Positions 1 through 7,489 of a DNA stretch of 64,000 nt are shown one piece after another. The stretch is from Phycisphaerae bacterium (GTDB lineage: Bacteria; Planctomycetota; Phycisphaerae; UBA1845), in the NCBI GenBank assembly GCA_013360585.1, contig JABWBH010000006.1, positions 55,349-119,348 of the forward strand, in the 5' to 3' direction. The notes under the pieces are model-generated. The model made no database searches. It was not told the DNA's origin and saw only the letters and a program-made list of their open reading frames with translations. Both the position numbers and the translations under genes were made by a program. Numbering within the stretch: position 1 is the first letter of the stretch; the number at the start of each line of letters is the position of its first letter.

Positions 1-2
1 AC

Positions 3-728
3 TACGGATACGGCTCGTACTGGCGTTACCTGGATCCGTATGACCCCTACCTTTTCGAGCGAGTGTACCGACAGGGCGTGACCGACGGTCGGTGGTTCGA
101 GCAGTACGAGCGCGAGCTTGAGCTGGGTCTGAACACGTATTTAAAGGCCTTCGAGTTCGGGCACGAGGCGTTCTCGAAGGGCGAGTATGATCGCGCGGCG
201 CGAGGGTACATCCTCGCGGCCCGGCAGAACCAGGGCGACCCGGCAAGCCGCCTGTGTGCGGGAAACGCCCTGATTGCGCTGGGGCGCTACGATGAGGCGG
301 CGCAATTGCTCCGCCGCGCGTTCGAACTTCAGCCGAGGATGGCGTATCTGCCGCTCGACCTTCGTGAAGAATACGGCCGGGCTGAGGATTTTCATCAGCA
401 TCTGTCGAAGGTGAAGACCGCGGCCGAAGCTGCCGAGGCCGCGTTTTCCGCCGCATCAGGTTCCTCGTCGGCCAGCGCGCCAGCGCCCGCGGCCGCCGCA
501 GCGGACACTTCGACGGCGACGCCCGCCGCACCGGCGGCGTTTGTCGATTTCGCGGAGCAGAAGGCACGGGCGGCGGATATCTGGGCGCTCGCCGGGTACA
601 TGATGCACTTCAGCGGGCGCTCCGCCGACGCCGCCGACGCGCTCGGTCGGGCTGCACGACTCGCCCCGCAGGATGACTGGATCCGCACGTTGCACGACGC
701 GGCGAGAATGACCGCGCCTCAGCCTTAA
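3..728 (+). CDS. TPR-repeat protein, 5'-truncated by the window edge
   Basis: The reading frame is open from the first bases of the window, so the gene begins upstream; a GTG at 63 is internal to the same frame. The visible 241 residues contain a Tyr/Asp-rich lead-in, two tetratricopeptide-type helical hairpins (about residues 50-120), an Ala/Ser/Pro-rich low-complexity linker (about 150-180) and a last TPR-like hairpin at the C-terminus. TPRs are protein-interaction scaffolds; the partner cannot be told from sequence. The Ala/Pro linker suggests a hinge between two TPR modules. It stands alone: 126 bp downstream lies the end of an opposing non-coding transcript. Confidence 0.75.
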   Translation, partial: YGYGSYWRYLDPYDPYLFERVYRQGVTDGRWFEQYERELELGLNTYLKAFEFGHEAFSKGEYDRAARGYILAARQNQGDPASRLCAGNALIALGRYDEAAQLLRRAFELQPRMAYLPLDLREEYGRAEDFHQHLSKVKTAAEAAEAAFSAASGSSSASAPAPAAAAADTSTATPAAPAAFVDFAEQKARAADIWALAGYMMHFSGRSADAADALGRAARLAPQDDWIRTLHDAARMTAPQP

Positions 729-853
729 CGTGAATCCGCGATCATCGACGACCTGACAGCCCGGCAGTGAGATAACGTCGACATGAAAGGTGTCGATCGG
801 CCGAAAACTCCCGTGTCTGCGGAAGGACGACGGACAAGCGGCTCTTCGAAATG

Positions 854-885
854 AAAAAAGGACGCAGCGGGCGTGGCGCTCGTCC
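854..885 (-). terminator. intrinsic terminator of the minus-strand non-coding RNA
   Basis: On the minus strand 860-885 forms a nine-pair stem with one bulged G and a seven-base loop, followed directly by six T residues (854-859). It reads from right to left and has no T-tract on the plus strand, so it serves the transcript that starts near 1977. Confidence 0.8.
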
Positions 886-1977
886 TGCCCTTCAGAGTTT
901 TCAGGCTGCCGGCTCGCACGTCGGGCTTTCCGCCCGGCGGCGTTCTCCTGCAGGGTTGGCTGCTCGTTCGGAGTTCTCTGACGTGCCGAGGTTACGCGGT
1001 TACTGGTTCCGCGTGACCGCCTTGCCGTCAGCCTTTTCCTCGGCTTCGCGGCTCTGCCTTTGGCGCGCCTGACGGGTCATGTGTTAAGACGCCCGTCCAC
1101 CCTCCCGTCGAGTTTCGCCCCCTCTTGAAGAAATCCCCCGCAACCCTAGCCGTCAGCCGAACCTTCCGGTCCGGCCGCCCTGCGCCGGTCCGAAGACCGT
1201 CGCAGGTGAGTCCGCATCCGAAGACGCGCGCCCACGGCACCTCTCCTGGGCTTTTGTCCCCTTCAGCACATGCGGCATCGAGGATCCACCGGACACGGGC
1301 CTGTCCACCCGCGTCGTTCCGCCCTCAGGGTTTGATCACCCTCTCGACGGTTTGCTCTCCTCGAAGCCTCGTCGGCCTTGTTTCGTGCCGACAGCACTCC
1401 TGGGGTTCCCCCTTCGGAGCTTTCTCCTCCCGCGAGGTACCGGTTCGTTTCCGTCCCGGAGCACCCACCTGCCGTTTCTCCCGGCGTTGTTCCCGATCGC
1501 CGAAGCGACAGGCCGGCCCGCCGGGCCGCGACTCCTGGGTTTCACCCCTCGACGGGAGTCCTCTAACGAACGCCGCGGTATGAGCGCGACGCGCGCCGGA
1601 TGCTCCCCTGGGTTTCATCCCTCCTGAGGCATCAAGGCGGAAGACCTTGTCCGGGATTTCGCCCCGACTCCTTCCTCGCGCTTTCGAGCGATCACGCCTT
1701 GCGGCCCGACCGTCGCGGCGCCTCGAAGTATCCATCAGCCTCCGCCGCGCTCCGCTCCGAATTCCGAAGAACGTCGAGCTGGAGCAACCCCTTCAGGGTT
1801 TCCGTGCCTCCGCCATCGCCACCGCTCGGCTCGCCCGCTTCCCGGGCTATGTGTTCACCTCGCGCCCGGACGAACGTCTCCGTCCGCCCCGCCAGCGCCT
1901 CTTTGAGAAGCGACCGAACCTGCCTTAGCCGGTGGGACCGCGTTGCGGCACCGAGCTGCGACACGCCCCCGCGTCGC
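854..1977 (-). ncRNA. candidate large structured non-coding RNA, about 1.12 kb
   Basis: No credible protein gene fits this stretch: the open frames on both strands are low-complexity Arg/Pro/Ser shadows without domains or ribosome binding sites. The minus strand has a sigma70-type promoter at its 5' end and an intrinsic terminator at its 3' end. Between them the RNA is full of self-complementary hairpins. Visible ones include UUCG-capped stems at 1186-1199, 1214-1227 and 1497-1508, a GGAAA-capped stem at 919-933, an AACCAGUA-loop stem at 994-1015, and four related modules ending in CCCAGGAG or CCCAGGGGAG (1236-1267, 1393-1421, 1530-1560, 1599-1633). Each of those modules has a short GGG/CCC hairpin around a GA-rich loop, in at least three cases enclosed by a longer outer stem. 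Size and ornament recall the giant bacterial RNAs (OLE, GOLLD and ROOL classes), but I recognise no match to any known class. Function is unknown. Confidence 0.65.
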
Positions 1978-1983
1978 AATCTC

Positions 1984-2012
1984 ATTATAAACCCCGTTTC
2001 AGCGCGAGGCAA
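1984..2012 (-). promoter_or_regulatory. sigma70-type promoter of the large non-coding RNA
   Basis: Minus-strand -35 TTGCCT (2007-2012), a 17-bp spacer and a perfect -10 TATAAT (1984-1989) place transcription start near 1977. A consensus -10 with optimal spacing stands out in this high-GC DNA and points to strong expression. Confidence 0.75.
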
Positions 2013-2040
2013 GCAAAAACGTAATAATCCCTTTGTTTTA

Positions 2041-2079
2041 CAGGAGTTTCACAGGCTCCTGCCGTACAACAAGTGTTGT
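2041..2079. promoter_or_regulatory. two inverted repeats upstream of the ncRNA promoter
   Basis: CAGGAG and CTCCTG (2041-2061) are separated by nine bases. TACAACA and TGTTGTA (2064-2079) are separated by two bases; this second palindrome fits the ACAnnTGT core used by BlaI/MecI/CopY-family repressors. Both lie 30-70 bp upstream of the ncRNA -35 box. A regulator binding here is inference; no such regulator gene is in the window. Confidence 0.4.
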
Positions 2080-2270
2080 AAGCTCTTTGATTTCAACACG
2101 GAGCGCCGCGAGGTTTTATCCTTCCCTTTAAGAAAAAAATTTCCGAAAACCGCTTCTGACAACGAATTCACGGGCGTTGCCGCGGCGGATCCGGCGCAAA
2201 CCGGGTGCGCCGGGAGGGGCGTCGTGGAGGCGCCCGGGGCGCACCCGACGGACACGGGCGTCGCGCGGAA

Positions 2271-2294
2271 GAAGTGTCATGATATTGACACTTC
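2271..2294. promoter_or_regulatory. 24-bp palindrome, likely operator of the ABC importer operon
   Basis: GAAGTGTCA (2271-2279) and TGACACTTC (2286-2294) form a perfect 9-bp inverted repeat around a six-base spacer, 71 bp before the binding-protein start. A consensus TTGACA (2285-2290) overlaps the right arm, so a bound repressor would cover the -35 region, although no clear -10 follows. Length and symmetry fit a dimeric repressor site. Confidence 0.55.
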
Positions 2295-2365
2295 ACGGCC
2301 GAACCTTCCGTCCGCTCCGTCATCCGCATTGACCCAGCGGCGGCGCGCTTCTAGTTTCCGACGAC

Positions 2366-3784
2366 ATGCGCGCGATGGCTCCGAGAGAACCCCTCGTGTC
2401 CCGCGGCGCCGCAACGCACCGCACCTTGGCGCTGAGGCTGCTGCGCGCGAGCGCGATCCTCGTTGCGGGGCTGGCGGTCGCGATGTGGTTGTTCGGCGAC
2501 ACGTGGCGTCATCACTTTCCGGCTGCGGAGAATGCGAACGCGACGGCGGAGATCCGTTTTGCGCATTTCGGCGGATATGAGGAGTATGTGCTGTGGCGCG
2601 AGGCGATCCAAGCTTTCGAGCGCGAACATCCGCGCGTCCGGGTTCGTCAGGAATTCGTGGTGGGCGGTCAGGCGCTTTATCACGGCAAGTTGAGCCGACA
2701 GGCGAGCGCTGCGGACCTGCCCGACGTCTTCCTCGTTCAGGCCGGACCCTTTAACGATCTGGCGGATCAACTTGCGGATGTGGGCGGCGTGTTGAACGCC
2801 GTGCCGAATCCGGACGGCCGGTCCGAAGAGATCTCCGAGCTGGACGTTCTCGGGGTCGAAGCATTCCGGGTGGACGGTGTGCAGCGGGCGCTTCCGGTTT
2901 GCGGGGGTCCGCTGCTGATCTACGTCAATCTCGCCTGTTTCGACCGGGCGACGCGGTTCCTCGGGTCGGTTGTTCCGCAGCCGCACGAGGACTGGACGAT
3001 CGACGAGTTCCTCACGATCGCGTCGCAAGCGACGATCCGCGACGCGCGGTTGGAGGGCGGAGCGCAGTTCGGGTTCTGGCATCCGCGGTGGGTGTATTAC
3101 CTTCCGTTTTTGTGGTCGTTCGGCGCGGACGTGGGGGACGCACAAGGATGGGCGCTGGAGGGGGGCGAGGCGGAGTCGGCGCTGACGTTGTATCACGACT
3201 TGTTGAGGGTGCATCGCGTGTGTCCCGGGGACGCGGAGCTTCCGCAGGTCTGGCAGGACGTTGCGTTTCTGACCGGCCGGGTGGCGATGTGCGTTAACGG
3301 ACCGTGGTTTGAGCGCTTTATCGAAGGCGGCGTGACGGGCGACATCGGCCGCTTCGACGTTCTGCCGATCCCCCGCGGACCGGGGGGACGCTGGACGCGC
3401 GTGACGTGGGACGGCGCGGCGCTGAACCCGTCCACGACCGGCGCGCGCCGACGCGCCGCCGAGGCCTTCCTGCGACATCTGCTTTCCGGACCGGTGCAGG
3501 ACCGCCTTGCGGCGCAAGGTCTGGCGATGCCGGCGCGGCGCGCCTCGCTGGACGCCTACGTGACCGGCCCGCGCGCGGCGCAGCGAGCGCGCTTCGTTGA
3601 GGCGCTGGCGTACTCGCGGCTTCAACCGCGCTTTCCGCGTTTTCAGGAGGTGGATCAGCTCTTGAATCGCAGTCTGGATCGGTATCTGAATGAGGCGGAT
3701 GACCGCAGCGCACGGGAGTTTCTCGCGGATCTTCGGGCGGAGCCGCTGATCCGCGCGTGTTTCGAGACGGGAGGCGGGTCGTGA
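2366..3784 (+). CDS. ABC transporter extracellular solute-binding protein (carbohydrate type)
   Basis: The 472-residue protein has a basic N-terminus and one hydrophobic segment (about 27-44) that works as a signal or membrane anchor; there is no lipobox Cys. The mature part begins IRFAHFGGYEEY and has the layout of family 1 solute-binding proteins (MalE/UgpB group): an early fold-switch region, a central FGFWHPRWVYYLPFLWSFG stretch, and a VNGPWF segment typical of sugar binders. It would capture a sugar or glycoside outside the membrane and pass it to the two permeases that follow. It heads a tightly coupled operon behind a palindromic operator. The ligand is unknown. Confidence 0.85.
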   Translation: MRAMAPREPLVSRGAATHRTLALRLLRASAILVAGLAVAMWLFGDTWRHHFPAAENANATAEIRFAHFGGYEEYVLWREAIQAFEREHPRVRVRQEFVVGGQALYHGKLSRQASAADLPDVFLVQAGPFNDLADQLADVGGVLNAVPNPDGRSEEISELDVLGVEAFRVDGVQRALPVCGGPLLIYVNLACFDRATRFLGSVVPQPHEDWTIDEFLTIASQATIRDARLEGGAQFGFWHPRWVYYLPFLWSFGADVGDAQGWALEGGEAESALTLYHDLLRVHRVCPGDAELPQVWQDVAFLTGRVAMCVNGPWFERFIEGGVTGDIGRFDVLPIPRGPGGRWTRVTWDGAALNPSTTGARRRAAEAFLRHLLSGPVQDRLAAQGLAMPARRASLDAYVTGPRAAQRARFVEALAYSRLQPRFPRFQEVDQLLNRSLDRYLNEADDRSAREFLADLRAEPLIRACFETGGGS

Positions 3785-4788
3785 GCCTTCAGGGTCGCGG
3801 AGCGGCGTGGGTGTTCGTTGCGCCTTTCAGCGTCGGGTTCGCGGCGTTGTGCGCCGGACCGCTGGCGGCATCGTTGTACCTGTCGTTGACCGACGCGTCA
3901 GGGGCGTCGGCACGTCGTGCCGAGTATGTCGGACTGGCGAACTACCGGGAAGCGCTGGGCGTGGACTGGACCGCGCGCGGGACTCCAGCTGCGCCGGGGC
4001 CGTGGCTGGCGGGCGACGGACGACCGACGGATCCGCTCGTGTACCGGTCGGTGGGAAATTCCCTGGCGTACACGGCAATGACGGTTCCGGTGACGCTGGT
4101 GATGTCGCTGATGCTGGCGTTGCTGCTGATGCAGCCGGTGCGCGGGTTCACGATCGTGCGCACAGTCGTGTATCTGCCGCACCTGCTGGGAGGCGTGGCG
4201 TCGCTGGTGATCTGGAGCTGGTTGTTGAATCCTCGTTACGGGGGGCTCAATGCGGCGATCCGCGCGGCGTACGCCGCCGCCGATCCGCTGGCGCGCGCCA
4301 CGTTGGGCGTGACGACGGAGGGCTGGCCTGTTCCGGACTGGTTGTTCTCGCCGGCGTGGTGCAAACCCGCGCTGGTGCTGATCCGCGCGGGGACAGTCGG
4401 CGGGAGCGTGCTGATCCTGATGGCGGCGTTGCGGCGTATTCCGCGGGAGCTGGAAGAGGCCGCGGCGCTGGACGGCGCAGGGGCGTGGATGCGGTTGCGA
4501 CGCGTCACGCTGCCGCAGTTGCGCCCGGCGCTGGCGTTCGTCGGATTGATCGAGACGGTGTTTGCAATGCAGGCCTTCACCGAGTCGTACATCTTGAGCC
4601 ACCGATCTCAGCAGGACGGACTTCTTTTTGCGGCGACCTATCTTTATCGCACGGCGTTCGAGTCGCCACACCGGTTGGGATATGCAGCGACGATCGGCTG
4701 GATTCTGGCGGGAACGACGGCGGTCGTCGTCGCGCCGTGGCTGGTGTGGGGGCGGCGACGGGCGGCGCACGAGAAGGGCGGAACCTGA
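3781..4788 (+). CDS. ABC transporter permease, MalF/UgpA type
   Basis: I start this at GTG 3781, which overlaps the stop of the binding-protein gene (GTGA), giving 335 residues. Six or more hydrophobic helices are visible. The EAA loop, the cytoplasmic contact to the ATPase, lies at about residues 222-245 (EEAAALDGAGAW followed by LPQLRPAL). An insert of about 40 polar residues follows the first helix. It pairs with the next permease to form the channel of a CUT1-type sugar importer. No ATP-binding subunit is in this operon; such systems often share an MsmK/UgpC-like ATPase encoded elsewhere. Confidence 0.88.
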   Translation: MSLQGRGAAWVFVAPFSVGFAALCAGPLAASLYLSLTDASGASARRAEYVGLANYREALGVDWTARGTPAAPGPWLAGDGRPTDPLVYRSVGNSLAYTAMTVPVTLVMSLMLALLLMQPVRGFTIVRTVVYLPHLLGGVASLVIWSWLLNPRYGGLNAAIRAAYAAADPLARATLGVTTEGWPVPDWLFSPAWCKPALVLIRAGTVGGSVLILMAALRRIPRELEEAAALDGAGAWMRLRRVTLPQLRPALAFVGLIETVFAMQAFTESYILSHRSQQDGLLFAATYLYRTAFESPHRLGYAATIGWILAGTTAVVVAPWLVWGRRRAAHEKGGT

Positions 4789-5645
4789 TGCGGCTGTCGC
4801 GCGTCATGCACGTGACATCGATCTCGCTGGCGGCGGGGGTCTGCGCGTGGATGCTGCTGCCGATGTTGTGGGCGGCGACGTCAGCGTTGAAGCCGCTGGA
4901 GGAGACGTATGCTTTTCCGCCGACGTTCCGGACACAATCCCCGCAGCCGGGAAACTTCGTCGAGGCGTTCCGACGGCTGCCGATGGCGCGGTTCGTGCTG
5001 AACTCGACGTGGATCGCGGGGGTGTCGGCGTTCGGCGCGGTGTTGACGTCGGCGATGGCGGGTTATGCGTTGGCGCGGTTCGAGTTTCGGGGGCGGCGGA
5101 TCGTCGGCGCGTGTGTGCTGGCGGCGCTGCTGGTTCCGTCGCAAATCCTGATCGTGCCGCGGTTCCTGCAATATGAGTGGCTGGGCTGGCTGGGGACGTA
5201 CAAGCCGCTGATCGTTCCTGCGTGGCTGGGAGGCGGGGCGTTCAACGTGCTGCTGTTCCGGCAGTTTTTCGTTGCGACGCCGCGGGAGGCGGAGGACGCC
5301 GCGCGGCTGGACGGGGCGGGGCCGTGGACGGTGTTTCTGCGCGTGGCGCTGCCTTCCGTGCGACCGGCGGTCGTCACCGCCTGGTTCCTGAGTTTTGTAT
5401 TTCACTGGCAGGAGTTTCTTGATCCGCTACTGTATTTGACGGACTTCAAGACGTTTCCGGTGTCCCTGGGGTTGCGGATGTTTCAGACGCTGGCGGGAAC
5501 GTGGGCGAACCTTCTGATGGCGGCGAGTCTGACGGCGATGCTGCCGCTGGTCCTTCTTTTCCTGATGATGGAGCGCGACCTGATGCGCGGGCTGGGCGTG
5601 CTGGCGTCGGTGCGGCGCGGCCGCGAGACGGGCGACCCGGATTGA
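4788..5645 (+). CDS. ABC transporter permease, MalG/UgpE type
   Basis: ATG 4788 overlaps the previous stop (TGATG), indicating translational coupling; 285 residues. The short N-terminus, a first helix followed by LKPLEE and FPPTF, and a C-terminal EAA motif at about 165-185 (REAEDAARLDGAG) are standard for the second permease of CUT1 importers. It has six helices and ends in a basic tail. With the upstream permease it makes the heterodimeric membrane channel. The operon stops here as a transporter; the next gene starts 33 bp later and may be cotranscribed. Confidence 0.88.
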   Translation: MRLSRVMHVTSISLAAGVCAWMLLPMLWAATSALKPLEETYAFPPTFRTQSPQPGNFVEAFRRLPMARFVLNSTWIAGVSAFGAVLTSAMAGYALARFEFRGRRIVGACVLAALLVPSQILIVPRFLQYEWLGWLGTYKPLIVPAWLGGGAFNVLLFRQFFVATPREAEDAARLDGAGPWTVFLRVALPSVRPAVVTAWFLSFVFHWQEFLDPLLYLTDFKTFPVSLGLRMFQTLAGTWANLLMAASLTAMLPLVLLFLMMERDLMRGLGVLASVRRGRETGDPD

Positions 5646-5677
5646 GAGTGCCCGGCGCGGTTCATATACTCGGCCGG

Positions 5678-7459
5678 ATGAGGCTGCGGAGATGGATGCC
5701 GGGGGCGTTGGCTGCGTTGGCGATGCTCGCGTGGTCCGAGGCCGTGCGCGGTGCGCCGCGAGGAGCGCCCCCGCCGCTAACGGAGGATCACCGGGCGTTT
5801 TTGTCCCGCGTCGCCCGGCGCACGCTGATCGACGCCGCGGAGGGCAGACCGCGGTATGCGCTCGGGTATGTGCCGAAAGCGCTGGAGTCGGTCCAAGCGG
5901 AGGTCGTCGTCCGATTCCGGGTTCGCGGGTTGCTTGTCGGACAGGGGACGTCGGGGCCCGCGCCGATCGCCACCGCCTGTCGTGACGCGGCGCTTGCCGC
6001 CTTCAAGTTGTGGCGCACGCGTGCGCCGGCTGCGATGGCGGCACCGGGCGAAGTCCTGATCGAGATCGAGGTTCCCGGCGCGGCGGAAGTCGTTGCGTTC
6101 GGCGCAGACGCGACGATCGGCGCCCGAGCGAACGCATTTGCCCCGGGGCTGGACGGGGTGATCGCGCGACACGGGAACCGCCGGCTGGTCGTTTATCCGA
6201 CGGAGTTCTTCTCGACCAACACGGGCACGGCGGACACGCTGCGGACCTTGATGAGCCAACTGGGGCTGAGCGAGGCGGACGCGGGGAAGGCGTCGCTGGA
6301 GCGCTTCCGGTCGGAGCACTGGTACGAGGCGTCCTCCGGCGGACCGGTCGTGTCGTTGCGGCGAGGCATGACGGCGGTGGAGGGGGACGAGCTGGATCGC
6401 GTGCGCTTGACGCGGGCGATCGACGCGCTGGGAGATCACCTGCTCGGGCGGCAGCAATCCTCCGGATTCTTCAGTTACGAGTACGACCCGGTCCGCGATG
6501 CTTACGACTCGGAACCGGAATTCGTGCGACAGGCGGGGGCGGCGGCGGCGATTGCGGTCCTTGCGGCACGGACCGACGGAGACGCTCCGGCGTCGGCGGC
6601 GCGGCGCACGATCGAGGAGCATCTGAAAGGGCTGCGTGCGTTTCCGGATGATGCGGAGGCGGCGTTCATCGCGACGCCGGACGGCGCGAATCCGCTGGGC
6701 GTGACGGCGTTGCTCGCGCTGGCGCTGGCGGAGCATCCGTCCGCGGCGGAGTTCGCGGCGGTGCGCGGGCGGTTGATCCGAGGCATGTTGCGCCTGCAGG
6801 CGCCGTCGGGCTTGTTTCCGACGGCGTTTCCGCCGGCGCGGAGTCTTGCCGCGCAGGATTATTTCCCTGGAGAGGCGTTTCTGGCGCTGGCGGCGGACTT
6901 CACGTTGGCGCCGTCGCAGGCGGTCAATGACGGGTTCGACCGGGGGATCGGGTGGTACCGCGAACACTTCCGGGAGCGCCCGTCACCGGCGTTCGTGATC
7001 TGGCAGGGGCAGGCTTACGCAAGGATGGCGCAGAAAACGAGGCGCGAGGATTACATCGCGTTCGCGTTCGAGCTGGCGGACTGGGGGGCGCGGGGCGTGA
7101 TCGAGGCGGGTCCGGGCGTCGATCCCGATCTGGCGGGCGGCGTGCGCGGGTCGTATGAGGAGGGGGCGGGGGCGTCGACCGCGTCGTTTCTGTGCTTGTT
7201 CGCGGACGCCGCGCAGTTGGCGCGGACGGTGGGTGATCGCGGACGGGAGGATCGTTATGTCGCGTTGACACGGTCGGCGGCTCGCTTCGTGGTGCAGCTT
7301 CAGATCCGGCCTGAAGAGGCGTACTTCTGTCCGGTTCCCGGGGATGCGGTGGGAGGCGTCCGCAACAGCCCGGCAATCAACCGCCTACGCCTCGACGTTT
7401 GCGGGCACGCGCTCGTCGGATTGATCAAGGCCCGCGACGTTTTGTTCGGCGACGAGTAA
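5678..7459 (+). CDS. secreted AMMECR1-like domain plus alpha-toroid protein
   Basis: ATG 5678 opens a clear signal peptide (MRLRRWMPGALAALAML...), giving 593 residues. The N-terminal half (about 25-230) resembles AMMECR1-fold proteins: an early strand region, a mid-domain EVLIEIEVPG segment where AMMECR1 has its IEvSvL strand, then GLDGVIARHGNRRLVVYP and a closing ERFRSEHWYE, in the place of the family's typical final Phe-rich segment. The C-terminal half (about 240-590) is built of paired helices with FFSYEYDP and aromatic motifs typical of six-hairpin (alpha/alpha toroid) glycosidase-like folds. Catalytic residues cannot be assigned. Its position right after the sugar importer suggests a link to glycan handling, but that is inference. 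Confidence 0.55.
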   Translation: MRLRRWMPGALAALAMLAWSEAVRGAPRGAPPPLTEDHRAFLSRVARRTLIDAAEGRPRYALGYVPKALESVQAEVVVRFRVRGLLVGQGTSGPAPIATACRDAALAAFKLWRTRAPAAMAAPGEVLIEIEVPGAAEVVAFGADATIGARANAFAPGLDGVIARHGNRRLVVYPTEFFSTNTGTADTLRTLMSQLGLSEADAGKASLERFRSEHWYEASSGGPVVSLRRGMTAVEGDELDRVRLTRAIDALGDHLLGRQQSSGFFSYEYDPVRDAYDSEPEFVRQAGAAAAIAVLAARTDGDAPASAARRTIEEHLKGLRAFPDDAEAAFIATPDGANPLGVTALLALALAEHPSAAEFAAVRGRLIRGMLRLQAPSGLFPTAFPPARSLAAQDYFPGEAFLALAADFTLAPSQAVNDGFDRGIGWYREHFRERPSPAFVIWQGQAYARMAQKTRREDYIAFAFELADWGARGVIEAGPGVDPDLAGGVRGSYEEGAGASTASFLCLFADAAQLARTVGDRGREDRYVALTRSAARFVVQLQIRPEEAYFCPVPGDAVGGVRNSPAINRLRLDVCGHALVGLIKARDVLFGDE

Positions 7460-7489
7460 GCCGTCAGCACGACGGAGAGACGTGCGCAC

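Noticed and set aside
1325..1735. Minus-strand open frame of 136 codons inside the candidate RNA
   Set aside because: Low-complexity Arg/Gly/Glu sequence produced by hairpin-rich DNA; no start signal and no domain.
1600..2580. Long plus-strand open frame across the protein-free region
   Set aside because: Arg/Ser/Pro-rich low complexity, no ribosome binding site, runs out of frame into the binding-protein gene, and opposes a promoter and terminator on the other strand.
2351..3625. Long minus-strand frame opposite the solute-binding protein
   Set aside because: Antisense shadow of a well-supported gene in high-GC DNA. The same applies to long antisense frames opposite lepA, the oxidoreductase, the isomerase-like and UbiD genes.
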